64,000 bases of DNA from Cephalopachus bancanus (lineage: Eukaryota > Chordata > Mammalia > Primates > Tarsiidae). The DNA lies in NCBI GenBank assembly GCA_027257055.1, contig JAPVLO010000073.1, positions 5,694,501-5,758,500 on the forward strand, in the 5' to 3' direction. Below the pieces are notes generated by a model, which made no database searches, was not told the DNA's origin, and saw only the letters and a list, made by a program, of their open reading frames with translations. Made by a program: the position numbers and the translations under genes. Shown piece after piece: positions 1-11,655 of this stretch (the first letter of the stretch is position 1; each line of letters begins with the position of its first letter).

Positions 1-189
1 CATTCTGCTTATCTCATGTACCTGCTTACTAATTTTTAATGTTTTAATGAACAAGTTCATGACCAAATGTATTCCTTGACATTTTTTGCCTGTTCTTGCC
101 ACTTCCATCGTTCGACCCTGATTCAGACTATCATTGCCCACATCTACCTTTCCACAGTCTATCTCTGCATCCATCTATCTTTCATAGTC

Positions 190-850
190 TAGTATCAGCA
201 AAAAACCCAGAATGATCGCAACACCCTCCAATGGTTTCTCGATACTTTCAAAGTAAAGCCCAAAGTCCTCAAGGCATAAGTGATCAGGACCTATTGCTTT
301 CAGAATCTCATTTCTGAGTACAGGTATCTTTTTTATGTAACGATTTTCCTTTGGGTAGCAAGCAAAAATAAAATAAAACTATATTTTATGGTTCTAAAGT
401 AAAATAAAATTATATTTTAAAAAAAGAATCCCGTTTCCTCTAACTCTTGTCCTCCACTACATCACTTTATTCTCACTGACTTTATTTTCATTTCTTAAAC
501 ATACCTAGCGTGCACTTGCCTCAGGGTCTTTGCATGTATAATTCTCACTGCCTGGCAAGCCCTTTCCTGACACATCTGCACACCAACCTCTCTGGCTTCA
601 TTTAGTCCTCTGCTTCAAAATAAATTTATTATAGACTCCTCTCTGATCACTTTATATAAAATAACTCCTCCACTACCACCAACCATACCTCAGCTCTCCT
701 CAACCCCTTTATCCTTCTTTACTTTTCTCTCTAGCACTCATCTCTATCTCATTTATATGCAACCTACTTACTTTTGCATTTACTTATTTCTTGTTTTTAC
801 TTCTTGTATATAAGCACCTGATAAGTACATGGTGAATAAATTAATATTAT
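190..850 (+). repeat. L2 (CR1-type LINE) 3' portion, degenerate
   Basis: The text follows the sense strand of the mammalian L2 3' region in order. A block resembling 'ctccaatggttt...aaagcccaaagtcctcaagg' comes first. It is followed by 'cctcagggtctttgcatgta', 'gcctggcaagccctttcc', 'tctgatcactttatataaaataactcc' and a closing 'tagcactcatctctat...aagcacctgat'. Many substitutions and small gaps mark it as ancient and non-functional. The family call comes from remembered consensus text, not a search. Confidence 0.65.
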
Positions 851-1868
851 ATTTAACATTATGACCATTATAGGATAATATTCTCTTCTTTTTGGCTAAT
901 TAGCAGGTTTTTAATTTATCTTCTGCCACCCTTATCCTTATTACTTTTCTCTTTTTTTGTTAACAGGGAAAACTTGGATTGAGACAAAACTGAGAAATGC
1001 ATATAAGTTGAAAAACCACACTAGGAGGTTATTAGGCCATATCAAGAGATTATTCTGTTTATAGCATGAAGGCAGTAAGCCTTAACAAACATTATAAAGT
1101 AGGAAATTGGTCTTTGAGCTTGTTTTTTATTCCTACATACATCATCTTCCCCACTCATACCATATCCCTTTTTCATTTAAAGTAGTCAGTACTTTGTATC
1201 CCGTCTCTTGAATTTCGTATTCTTAGCAACTCTCATTCTGATCACTAACCCCTTCTTCCATATTAGACATTCCAGGAAGGACTTCTTGTTTTCTTCCTGC
1301 TGCAGCGGATTCTCTCAGGAAGCATAAAAAACTCATACATGCTAAAACCTGAGAGGATTTGAATTTTGCCAGAGATTAAAGCCTTAAAATAGAAACTGAA
1401 ATTCTGCTGTGGATTATGAAACATCAACGGGAATAAGCAGGAACTAACTTTTTTTTTTTAATAGTAATCTTGTTAACCTAAAATCACACTTCTAGGAGGT
1501 TATCTCCCCAGTGCTAAGTACTAGGCAAAACAGAGAACCAATTAACCTTTTCAAAAGTGGAGACCCAGCTTTTGTTAAATACCTAGAAAAGTGTCAAGTA
1601 AACAGTGAGCGTTATGTGGACACATATTTCTTTACTTTAGATAAAAGATTGTTATGGCTCAGTGGAAATCTAATAAACTGTAAAGGAAAATTTTACAAGA
1701 TTTCTACAATTATGATTTTGCCAAGCTAAACAGCTTCCTTTCTATTTTCCCATGATTTTCATGTCTTTTTCTGGTTCAGACTTCTTATCAATTTTCTATA
1801 TATGTAAGTCATAACAAAATGGCACCCCTTCCATATGGCAATAGGAGCATTTTTATAGAATTTTTGAA
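851..1868. other. AT-rich stretch with no recognised feature
   Basis: I see no repeat family, splice-like exon or credible coding frame here. The short open frame at 1511-1729 has no motif or homology I recognise. Confidence 0.5.
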
Positions 1869-1869
1869 A

Positions 1870-2020
1870 GTACTTTCACATGTAACCTCAAGTTTCTCTT
1901 GGCCCTCATATGGAGCAGTTTAGTAATTTAGCCAAGGTCACATGGCTGGTTAGTGACAAAAGAAGGATGAATTACACCTGAGGACTATGCAGGGGAGTTC
2001 TTGGTGCTGTGTCATCCTCC
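1870..2020 (-). repeat. MIR SINE fragment
   Basis: The segment reads as the reverse strand of a MIR: 'agtactttcacatgtaacctc', then 'agccaaggtcacatggctggttag', then a degenerate 'gatgaattacacctgaggac'. These correspond to the conserved MIR core and tRNA-derived head. It is an ancient copy; subfamily not assigned. Confidence 0.6.
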
Positions 2021-3344
2021 TATGCAAGACACTGTTACTGACCTACCATCAGAAATACTCGCATTTTGAGTTGCTTTTCCAATAATAATGATGGATTTGC
2101 TTTGATCCACTCATAAATCCCTAATTTGATTATGACCTGCAGAATAAGGTTTTTGAAAAACATTCAATTCCTTATGTAAGATCAGCAATTATATAAGTTC
2201 CAGAAGTGGCCAGGTGTTTTGACCCTATACAATAAGATTCTTTAACCAGCTGCTTTAAACAGAAACCTGGCATGCAGGATAGCAATCAACAGACCACCAG
2301 GTAATTAGTTTCAGGAATACCAATCCAATTTGAAGGGCCTGGTCCTACAGTCCTAATGGGTGTTTGATTTCAGTTTTGGTTTTGGTAATTCTGATTGATG
2401 TTCCTAAAATTCTTGCAAGTTTGAAGGTATTTTTATCACACAAAAGTTTCTAGATGGGGGCAAAGATTTTCTTAAAGCACTTGATAAATAATGAAATTGT
2501 CCTATAAATATTTTATGATGACAAACTAAATTGCATTTATGCACCGTGTGTTTTTAAAACAAACATTTTATTATTTTAAAACCTAACCTAGTGAAGACTC
2601 TAGAAAAAACAGTTAAATGCTAGGAAAAGAGATGAACCAATGCAGAAAAGATAAATTGGTGTTAAAAAAACTCCTTACCAAATCACTAAACAAGTCAGAG
2701 ATAAGATATATTTTTCCTTTTTCAAATTCTTCTTTTACACTGGCTGTTTGTTAGTGTAAGTTACTGCTGTCACTTAGCCATTCTGGATGATTGCTGCTGA
2801 CAGATTGAATTAAATTCCTATTAAACCTTAATTTGGAGATTTGTGTACTGTCTTTGGTTCTCTGTATTTCCTCTTAGACAAGCTCTTTGGTAATTTGGGG
2901 AGGTAGGGATCAAAATGATCCTAAACATTATTTGGGACAGTAAACTGCGGACAAGATGTACTGGGTTCTCAAGAAATACGTTATAACCAAAATACAACTT
3001 TCCTGTCTGCTTAGTAAGATTTCATTGAATTCTTAAGATACACATATCTTAAGAAATTCCATAGAGTATTTGGAGGGGGGAATATTAATACCTATAATAA
3101 AATAAATTGCTACATACTTTTTTCTAATTGCCTTACTCTGTCCCTTCTATATTAAGAAATCAGGAGAAGGTAAACACTTGTGGATACAGTCATTTCTTGA
3201 TCATTGGTAAAAGATTACTTCTAAATAAACCAGTCTGATCTTTTCTTACCCCCCAGGGGACTTTACTTATCAACTGACGTGTCATATACTGCAATTTATT
3301 TAGGAAGTGATGTTGTGGAGGTAACTCAGCACTGAAAACTGTGA
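2021..3344. other. Unassigned AT-rich sequence
   Basis: No transposon family or coding gene is recognised. A less repetitive portion at about 2690-2900 contains TGACAG-type and ATTA/TAATT-type motifs. It could be conserved non-coding DNA, but the sequence alone does not establish this. Confidence 0.4.
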
Positions 3345-3515
3345 AACAGTATTTTGCAAAGTGTGTTCCATGGAGCAACAGCATGAGTCAGCCAGGCTGG
3401 TTATTAAAGTGCATGTTTCTGGGTCCCAGCCTAAGCTTTCTGAGTCAGAGTTTCCAAGGATGGAACCTAGCAATCTGCATTTAATAGGCTTCAGAGTAAT
3501 TCAAATGCTAGGGAA
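3345..3515 (+). mobile_element. MER5-type non-autonomous hAT DNA transposon
   Basis: The order of blocks fits MER5A/5B: 'gtgtgttccatggagcaaca', 'gggtcccagcctaagctttc', 'tgagtcagagtttccaagg' and 'cctagcaatctgcatttaata'. No transposase is present, as expected for this short family. Terminal repeats and target duplication are too decayed to place exactly. Confidence 0.7.
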
Positions 3516-4754
3516 TTACTAACTTGCTAGAGGTTAATTTATAACTCTCACTCAGTTCACTGCCTTAGAGAGAGTAAAAAAAAGGGAAAGATTAGAGAAA
3601 AAGAACTTCCTCAAGCTATTGGCAAAAGCACTAGATGAAAAGTGTCCAGCATGGCAAGAGCCTAAACACATTATCATATTACAAACATAATGTAAGGCAA
3701 GCCTGTCTAGCAAATATTGCTAAAAACATATGCCTCCTGGTATAAAATACGTTGATAGAAAAAAAAAATTGACAATGAAAAAAAAGAATAAAAAAGTAAT
3801 CGATCATTGATTACACACACCAGACATCTCTTCACCTACACAATTTTGCATTTTGCTTTGTGTAGGTCATAGTCCATGTGACTGTTTTTAATCTTTGTGT
3901 ATTTAAAAAATTTGCTTCTGAATTTTTAATTGAAAATCTTATGGTAAAAACAATTCATGTTTAACTGGGATAATTCACTGGGAAATTCATTACATCTTGA
4001 GTTACCATAACGTGAATACTTAGCCTGAGTGAAGATAAATATAAATACAAGCACAAACAAAAAAAAGGCAATATGAGGGGAAAAGAGAAAGAAGGAGATT
4101 TTAAAAGGCATAGACGAAAGTGGATGAGTAAGTTTTCTTGGAAACCTGTACCTCATATTGACCTGGCAAAGAGTTTCAAGCAATGTTTTTCAAGGATAAA
4201 ACAATCCTTTTGAAATATTTTCCACAATGAACTTATACAACAGAATACAGTATGTGTGTGCACATGGGAGTGGCGGTCGCCAGAAAATATCTAAGAAAAT
4301 GAAACACTTCACTAGCTCTCAGCACTGGTTGTAACAAAATCTTGGCACTTATGGGTTTAGCATTCATGGTTTTGACTATTGAAGAGTGACCTAGATTTCT
4401 GGCATGCGGTAATATGTAATTTTGATAAGGCACAATTTGAATTGCATGTGTTGAAAGACTGAGGTGCCAGACAGAGTCCCATGTCTGTCTGGGCACCTGA
4501 ACAGCAGCCTAGCAATGATAGTATGACCCTCAGCACATGTGTGATAATGCTTGTGAAATGTTACATACAGCATCATTGCCCCTAACACCTAAAAGTCAGC
4601 TTTTAGAGCTGGTGATAGAAGTAAAGAAAAAATCAAAAAGTCAAAGAAACAGATGGCTATTTGTGAGAAAGCAGAACTTTGAAACTAAAGAATGGCATAT
4701 CTTCATTAAAAAGAATCTCCATTTATGCTCCATAAAGAAGAACATAGCATACAA
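3516..4754. other. Unassigned AT-rich sequence
   Basis: Nothing recognisable beyond short A runs. Short open frames on both strands between 3926 and 4767 overlap one another, lack known motifs and look like chance. Confidence 0.45.
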
Positions 4755-4970
4755 GTTAAGCATATGAACTTTGAAGCCACACTTCTTGATTTTAATCAAA
4801 CTGCTTTCAGATAAATTCCCAGCAGTGTGTGTCTCAGTTTTCTCATCTGTAAGATGAGGGCAATGATAGTGTGTCTCTCAAAGACTTATATGAGGGTTTA
4901 AGTGAGTTAATATTTATAAAGATCTTACAGCAGTGCCAAGGACATGGTGCTATATGTGCTTAATTAAATC
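4755..4970 (+). repeat. MIR SINE
   Basis: Sense-strand MIR. Visible blocks are 'aactttgaagccacacttct' (tRNA-like head), 'tctcagttttctcatctgta' followed by 'agatgagggcaatgatagt' (core), and a tail 'gagggtttaagtgagttaat...agatcttacagcagtgcc'. The copy is substantially mutated. Confidence 0.75.
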
Positions 4971-7156
4971 AATTCAGATAGAATTAATATGACTGTCTCA
5001 GGACATCTTCCAGTCAGGGTAAAAAAAATTCATCAAGTGAGAGAGAAAGCCTTAGCAACATTTGAAAAGACAATTTGTATAGGAGTCATGTATATCTTAA
5101 TGGAAATATAAATTTCAAAATAGCCAAGAATGAAAAAAAATATTGTTTTTTGTGATTCTGGGTGTTTTGTCAGGAAGCATCCTCTCTGAAGAACAAATAT
5201 CCACTGTATCTTATGATGAGCTGATAAAGACACTCAAAAATTTTTCAATAAGGAAAAGATTTATGTAAAAAATACATAAAGAACTTTATGGAATATACAA
5301 CTGCTAAAAAAAAAAAAAGCATGTATCTGCCCTGAGGATCCATACAAATTTTATTTTTCTGGAGTAACATTATCTAGGAGACAGACATATTGTCTTGATC
5401 TTCTTTTTGTCAAGTGTACTCTTTGGAACTTGACAAATAAATGAGCATAACCATAATGATAAATTGACTGTATATAGCCCATTTCTTCAAGCATCTGTCT
5501 GATCATAAAGTGTACTCCTCTCCCATCCTGCTAGCAAGTCAGTAAGGCTGGCCTTCAAATAGGGCTCTGGTGCATTCCTTTTTACAGGCAAGCATTACTT
5601 TCTGCTAGGGATGCTCTTTAAAGATAAAGAATGCATATCCTGCGCTATTAGGAAGAATAAAGCAGATTTCAAATAATGGTGATATCACCTGACAAACCCG
5701 CTATCATTGGGCTGAAATAAATGGGAGCAATTCAATTAAACTCACAGTCTGAAAGGTAATTCAAAGGCCTCTTTCTCCAGGCTGGTGTATATAAATGCTC
5801 AACTTTTATTCTTAACTTTGCTAGGATTCATAACATCAATACATAATAGAGGTGGCCGCTAAATGCTTCATTTGTTCAGAGAAGAATCTTTTTAGAGCTC
5901 TCCACTCATAAACCACTGCACCCCCATGTCCAACTGCAATTTCCTTCTTAAGCAATTCACCTTAAGATAATTATTTCCCTGCAGTTGTGTTTAAATCTCA
6001 GTTGTAACGGGTTTATGTAACTTGTAAAAAAAAAAAAAGTAACTTGGGATGTCAATGATACATGATGGCTGATCTCATTGATTTTAAGGGATCTCATTGC
6101 TCTTTACAGGGAAGAAATAAATGTCACGTGAGACCAGTCACCCTAGATCTCCCTCAGCAGTAAAGGGGCGCAGACTGTTGCTGCTTTCTCTTCTCTGAAA
6201 CTGAAATACTTTCAGCAGAATATTCTGAGTGGCATACGATTGGGAAATGACTCTAGCTGTGATCCCTGGTTAAATTCTTGTTATCATCTGTGTGCAGTTT
6301 CATGATTGGCAGCAGAGTCCAATAGCTGCCCTCTCACTGGGCTGTCGGCTGCCTACCTGGCTCCACTACTGCCAGTAATGTGCTGCTTGAAAGACTAAAA
6401 TGGCAGCTGAGGTCATCCTGTCCTTCAAGGTTTACATAAAATTCAAAGTGAAATTGAATGCTTTCCTCATGTTTCTGAGACTCTGGGGCCTAAATCTTCA
6501 TGGTCACTTCCAGTTCTGAATTTCTTTAGTTTTCTATAGATTGTGAGACGTCCTCTTCCTTCTGCTCTGTGAAGGCCTATATGTGAAATGGAGACCTTTT
6601 CTCTGATTTGTCCAAACCCACTCACTCAAGGTAATCATGTCTAACACTAAAGGTTTGGAGCACTAGAACCTCTTTGTTTTATTTCATTTAGGATTTGTAT
6701 ATTTTAATATAGACAATCAGGCACTATTCAGTCTCTTCTCTTTTAGAAGACTCTTTCATCTCTCAGATACTCCCCTCCATTTAATAAACAAAGGATATAG
6801 TTCACCATTCCTTACTCAATCCAAGACCTGACACTAGATGGCTACAAATCCTGCTAAAGTAAAAGTCGTCTGCTCCAAGACTCATTATCAGTAGCACAAA
6901 AATACTGGTGGACAGTTTGACATTTTTGAATTTCTTTTCTTCCAGACTAGCCTCTGTATATATTTACCCAGTCATTTCCCCTCTTCTATGTGTATTCAAA
7001 CCGAGCCATTTACAACAGGGTTAGTAAGTAATACTCGTTAGGATCATTTAGATGAGCAAAGCTGCTTGAATCATTTGACTTAACTGTCAATGCTATCTAA
7101 AAAAAAAAAAAAAACCAAGTGGTCCAAAACTAATTGTGTCAAACAGCTGACTTGGT
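4971..7156. other. Unassigned, mostly unique-looking sequence
   Basis: No transposon family is recognised. The part at about 5640-6480 is less AT-rich and has few homopolymers. It carries CCAAT/ATTGG and homeodomain-like ATTA/TAATT motifs, so it is a weak candidate for conserved regulatory DNA. A-runs interrupt the region near 5308, 6028 and 7100. Confidence 0.35.
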
Positions 7157-7234
7157 CTTCCTCCCTCCCTTCCTCCCTCCTTCCCTTTCTTCTTTGTCTT
7201 TCCCTCCCTTTCTCCTTCCCTCCTCCCTTCCTTT
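7157..7234 (+). repeat. Pyrimidine-rich (CCTT/TCCC)n simple repeat
   Basis: Almost pure C/T on the + strand in runs of ccctcc and ccttcc units. Mirror-like homopyrimidine DNA of this kind can be length-variable. Confidence 0.85.
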
Positions 7235-8322
7235 CAAAATCGCTAAAACCAGTTTATTTTTAAAAATCATTTGAATTTGTAGGAAAGGAGGAAATCTGGG
7301 TCATATAAATTTATATCTATAATTTTAAAACTCCCAGGTCCCTTCAAAAGTACTACTGTTAATATATTTCTCTAAATGCATAAAGCCTAGATTTAGTTAC
7401 TGTCTCAATTATCTTTGCAGATTGAGCTTCAGTCTCTAAGTCCAAATGGGTAAAATGGAATCTGCATTGCTACTAATATAATTAGGTGTTCAAGAATGCA
7501 TATAAATTAAGTGTCTTATACCCTATGTTTGCTTAGGCCATGGCCAATAGCAATGGTTCACAATTACATTCAAAATATGATCTCACTAGTTCTTCTCCTA
7601 ACTGTTTGATAAAAACTCCAGGTCTCTCAGATCTCTCTTAAATAATTCTGGAAGTCATGCATCTCTTTTGCTCTCAGCAGGTACCAGACAAGAGCCATTT
7701 CCATCTTCTCCTGCTCAGGCCCCCGCTCCCTGGAGCAATGTCTGCTGCTAAGGATTCTGATGTTAGAACCAACACTACTGTAAATTGTTCCTGAACTCCT
7801 TGTTCTGCTCCATCCTCTTTTAATTCCAAATGGAAATAAGTAAGGCTTCCTGTGGAGACATCTGTCATTGGTCCTGACCTGTATTCCTTTGCCCATCTTT
7901 AGTCAACCTTTGTGACACAATTGACAAGTCAGGTTGATTGCCTAATGCTTTTCCTATCTTACTGTGATTTTAGCAAAGCAGCTCTTCTTTTTTTTTAATT
8001 CTCACATGTAAACTCCTCTCTCTAAAATGTACAGGGTGTTACACTATTAGACTGAGATATAGGTGTTTTCACCTCCAGCCAGCTCACTGCTTATCTTCTT
8101 CCTTATTTGGGAAAGTCCTGTGCCCTTCAGAGATTCCCAGAGGGCCTCCTGACAGGACTTTAAAGTTGTCCAAGTCTTGAATTAGCACAGCAAAGGTTCA
8201 AGCTGTGAGTCCAACTTCAACAGATTTATCAACAGGACAGAGACAGAATGGAAACTAGAAACAAGTTTTTCATTTATTCATAAGCTCACAAATTTCTAAT
8301 TGTTAGAAAAAAAGAAGCTTGA
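7235..8322. other. Unassigned sequence
   Basis: No gene or repeat family recognised. The overlapping minus-strand frames at 7627-7896 and 7674-7868 share the same DNA, show no domain and are not supported as genes. Confidence 0.4.
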
Positions 8323-8395
8323 TTTTCTTTTTCCTTCCTTTCCTTTTCCCCTTCTTTATCTCTGGCTCTTTCTCTCCCTCCCTCCCTCTTTCAAT
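8323..8395 (+). repeat. Pyrimidine-rich simple-repeat tract
   Basis: Degenerate (CTTTT/CCTTTCC)n and (CTCCC)n DNA just before the Alu at 8418. It may have arisen by microsatellite growth. Confidence 0.7.
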
Positions 8396-8406
8396 TGTCT
8401 TGCTTT

Positions 8407-8723
8407 AGGGCACTGGCTTTTTTTTTTTTTTTTGAGTTGGAGTCTCACTCTGTTGCCCAGACTGGAGTGTGGTGGCTGGGAGCGGCCACCGCAGCCTCCA
8501 GCTGCGGGGCTCCGGCGATCCTTCCGCCTCAGCCCTCCAAGTAGCCGGAATTACAGGTGTGTGCTACCACGCCCGGCTAATTTTTTGATTTTATTGTAGA
8601 GATGAGGTCTCGCCTGCCCAGGCGGGTCTCGAACCCGTGGGCTCAGGCAATCCACTCACCACAGTCGCCCAAAGGCACAGGATTACAGGCTGAGCCACCA
8701 AGCCCAGCAGGGCACTGGCTTTT
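8407..8723 (-). mobile_element. Alu element (variant lineage) with target-site duplications
   Basis: The Alu body is on the minus strand, from the poly(T) at 8418 to about 8708. Flanking copies of AGGGCACTGGCTTT begin at 8407 and 8709, a perfect duplication of at least 14 bp. The right arm begins 'gagttggagtctcactctgt' and the left arm ends 'gctgagccaccaagcccag'. It is dimeric and 7SL-derived. Several CpG sites persist. A doublet 'cgcctgcccaggcgggtctcgaacc' marks the B-box side. Confidence 0.95.
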
Positions 8724-9837
8724 ATGTGCTGCCTCCAAAAATTGGAAATAGGTCCAAAAATAACCACAATCAGGATAAAAAGGTACTTTCAGGATTAAAA
8801 CTATAGACCTGAGAAACATAGAGGGTCTTCAGAAACAATTCTCCTGTATTTTCAGTTCATGGTTAGCAGCACTACAGTTTAAAGAAAACCATCTAAGAAA
8901 TCTTTATGTTTAAAACTATGTATTCGTGCTCAATAACTAATCACTATTTTTGTAATTTCCACATTAATCCCCTCTCATTCAAGTGTAGTTGAAGGTAAGA
9001 GAATAAATAAAAATACCATCTGTGCAGAATGGTTTTAAACCCTTAAAATCAGCCCAGAAATACAAGATGGTGTTTTACTTACTATTGCTCGGACCTTGGA
9101 TGATAAACCTAAGAGTCTAATTGTCCTCCTCCTCACTCCTTTACCTCTGACAGTGGGGACTAACTTCCCCTAACAACAGAAAGTAGCTGACATGCTGCCT
9201 TCCTTAAAGTTCATCTTTATTGTCTGGTGCTGGCTGGTGGAATTGGAAGTGAGCTGAGATCTTTGGACAAATGAAAAAGTAATCTGATATACATGATTCT
9301 CACATGGTTTTGAATTACTTTCTTTAATTCTTTTCATGTTTTCCCCAGTCATAAGTCTCTTTTAATCTACTTTGTAGAGAGTTTTTCATTCTAAAGTCTT
9401 TTGATCGACTGTCAACAAATTCCCCTCAAATGAGCCCACAGACCAAGTCTTAATCACCTTGAGTGTCACAGGCTTACACAAAATGGTAGGAAGACGAAGC
9501 TGCCTAGAACCACTTTTTAAATTGTTTTCATGCAGCCTTAGTATCATTATGCAATTATTTAAAACATTGAAGTCATAAAGGACGTTACCTGTGTGCTACC
9601 ATAATGTATTTATGTTTCGTCTTCATTATCAATGTGTGTTGCAAATGTTTTAAAATAATTAGATGTCAGAATCATAAGAATGTTTATTTTATTTTATTTT
9701 TATTTTCTGTTTTCATCTTGGCAATCTGACCAGTATCAGTGAAATGTGTTCTCTGTGCATTTACAATATTATTGCTTTTGTCTTTAGAGTCCCTGGAGAG
9801 TATAATAGAGTCTGTGTCTGCATACACCAAAGTGTTA
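8724..9837. other. Unassigned AT-rich sequence
   Basis: No gene or repeat family recognised. The minus-strand open frame at 9170-9352 has no recognisable domain. Confidence 0.4.
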
Positions 9838-10553
9838 GATTAGAACAGCAGTCCCCAAGCCTTTTGGGCATGAGGGACCAGTTTTGTGGAAGACAAATTT
9901 TCCATGGATCGGGGACTGGAAGAGGATTTTGGAATGATTCAAATGCTTGACATTCATTGTGCACTTTATTTATATTATTATTACATTGTAATAGATAATG
10001 AAATCATTATACAAATCACCATTTTTTTTTAAAAAAAAGGTGCAGACAAAAGTGGTATAGAAAATACTGGGGGGGAGGTGAGATGGCATGCACCACGAAA
10101 ATAAGTATCGAATTCTGACTTAAAGCCTGTCAACAGATGCAGCTGTACAGCTGAAGTATATCAACTCACTTGCCATTCACTGATAGGGTTTTGATATGAG
10201 TCTGCAAAGATTTGATTAATTATGGTCTTTGTGCGGGCAAACCTCACTGTTAATGTTAATTTGTATTTGCAGCCACTCCCCAGCACTAGCATCACTGCCT
10301 TAGCTCCACCTCAGGTCTTCAGGCATTAGACTCTTATAAGAAGCGGGCAACCTAGATCCTTCACATGCACAGTTCACAATAGGGTTTGCGCTCCTATGAG
10401 AATCTAGTGCCACAGATGATCTGACAGAAGAAGGAGCTCAGAAAGTTATGTGAGCCATGGGGAGTGGCTGTAAATACAGATGAAGTGGGTTCCTAACAAG
10501 CCACAGACTGGTATCAATCTGTGGCCCAGGGGCTGGGGATCCCTGGATTAGAA
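9838..10553 (+). mobile_element. hAT-Charlie (MER1/Charlie3-like) DNA transposon, non-autonomous, complete ends
   Basis: Element 9846-10545 is flanked by perfect 8-bp duplications GATTAGAA at 9838-9845 and 10546-10553, the length expected for hAT transposons. The left end begins CAGCAGTCCCCAAGCC; the right end is GGCTGGGGATCCCTG, its imperfect inverse. Internal blocks match remembered MER1/Charlie3 text: 'gtgcactttatttatattatt', 'acattgtaatagataatgaa', 'cattagactcttataagaag', 'tgcacagttcacaataggg' and 'gtaaatacagatgaagtggg'. A segment around 10185-10320 ('tatttgcagccactccccag') looks like extra Charlie3 internal DNA. The element is about 700 bp with no transposase frame. Confidence 0.85.
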
Positions 10554-11129
10554 GACAAATGTTTGATTGGAGACTGAATGGTTTCACAGCTTATTTGTGC
10601 CAAAATGGACCAATTGAATGGTCATGTTCCTTAAAAGAAAAAAAAAAGCCAAAGTAAAAAAGTTAAGAATAGTAGAGCAAGGACCCATGTTCCATTTCCT
10701 AATATGGCTATTTATACATAGGCAATGTTGAATGTGTCAAAAAGATGATTATATGCAACATTCAAACATGTTAATTTAGAGATTATCTGCATATTCTATT
10801 ATTTGTATGTTCATGAGATGAAAAATTATTTTCTCCACATTATGTGCTTTTGTCAATGCCATTAAAATCGATCTCTTCTGATTCACATAATGTGACTAAT
10901 AATTTTAGGTAGCTCAATAATAACTACTTCTCCTATACGTAACTCCTGGTTAAAAGGTATACATATTTTCAAAAAGATGGGCAATCACAAGTTTATGGTG
11001 GTTACTTTAACCAAGTAATAAGCCATCTGATAGCATATTCCCCTGGGTATGGTGTAACGAGAAGGGCACATCACTTGTGTGTTTTCAAACATTATAATGT
11101 CAATCCATTCATGAGAAAATAAATAAAAG
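10554..11129. other. Unassigned AT-rich sequence
   Basis: No repeat family or coding frame is recognised here. Confidence 0.45.
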
Positions 11130-11520
11130 GAAACCCCAAATTGAGTGACATTTGACATAATACTTGCCCAGTACTCTTAAAAAGTATCAAGGGTCTTTAA
11201 AAGTATGAAAGATGAAAGAAGAACAAGCACTATCACAGATCCAAGGGGAATAAGGAGACATGATGACTAAATTCAGTGGGATATCCTGAATATTCAGGAA
11301 AAGAACGTTTAGTGGAAGAACAGTGAAATCCTCCTGAAGGGTATAATCTGGGTAGTAGTATCACACCAATGTTCATTTCTAAGTTTTGATTAGTGTATCA
11401 AGATTATGCAAGAAGTTAACATTAGAGGATGCTGAGTGAAATGTATATGGAAACATGCTGCACTGTCTTTGCAGCTCTTCTATGAAGTTAAAATTATTTC
11501 AAAATAAAACCTTCATTTAA
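11130..11520 (+). repeat. Old L1 (L1M-type) 3' end
   Basis: Blocks in L1M 3'-end order are visible: 'aagaacgtttagtggaagaa', 'agtagtatcacaccaatgtt', 'agaagttaacattagaggat', 'ctgcactgtctttgcagctc' and 'aaaattatttcaaaataaaa'. The last is the terminal polyadenylation-signal region. It is 5'-truncated and clearly older than the three L1 copies at 17-42 kb. Confidence 0.65.
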
Positions 11521-11607
11521 AATTAATGTTGAACTCTGAGAGCTTATAAATTTGTTAATTTAAGATAAGTAAAATATCAAGAGTGATACATGACGTTCAG
11601 TTCTGGA

Positions 11608-11655
11608 ATATATCTATATCTATATGTCTATATCTCTATCTATATATATATATCT
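11608..11655 (+). repeat. (TATC/TATA)n microsatellite, interrupted
   Basis: Alternating 'atatctatatctatatgtct' and 'atctatatatatatat' units with a few substitutions. Confidence 0.8.

Noticed and set aside
8300..8599. 99-codon + strand frame
   Set aside because: It reads through a pyrimidine tract and an Alu; similar Alu-derived frames recur at 42922-43266 and 58004-58291.
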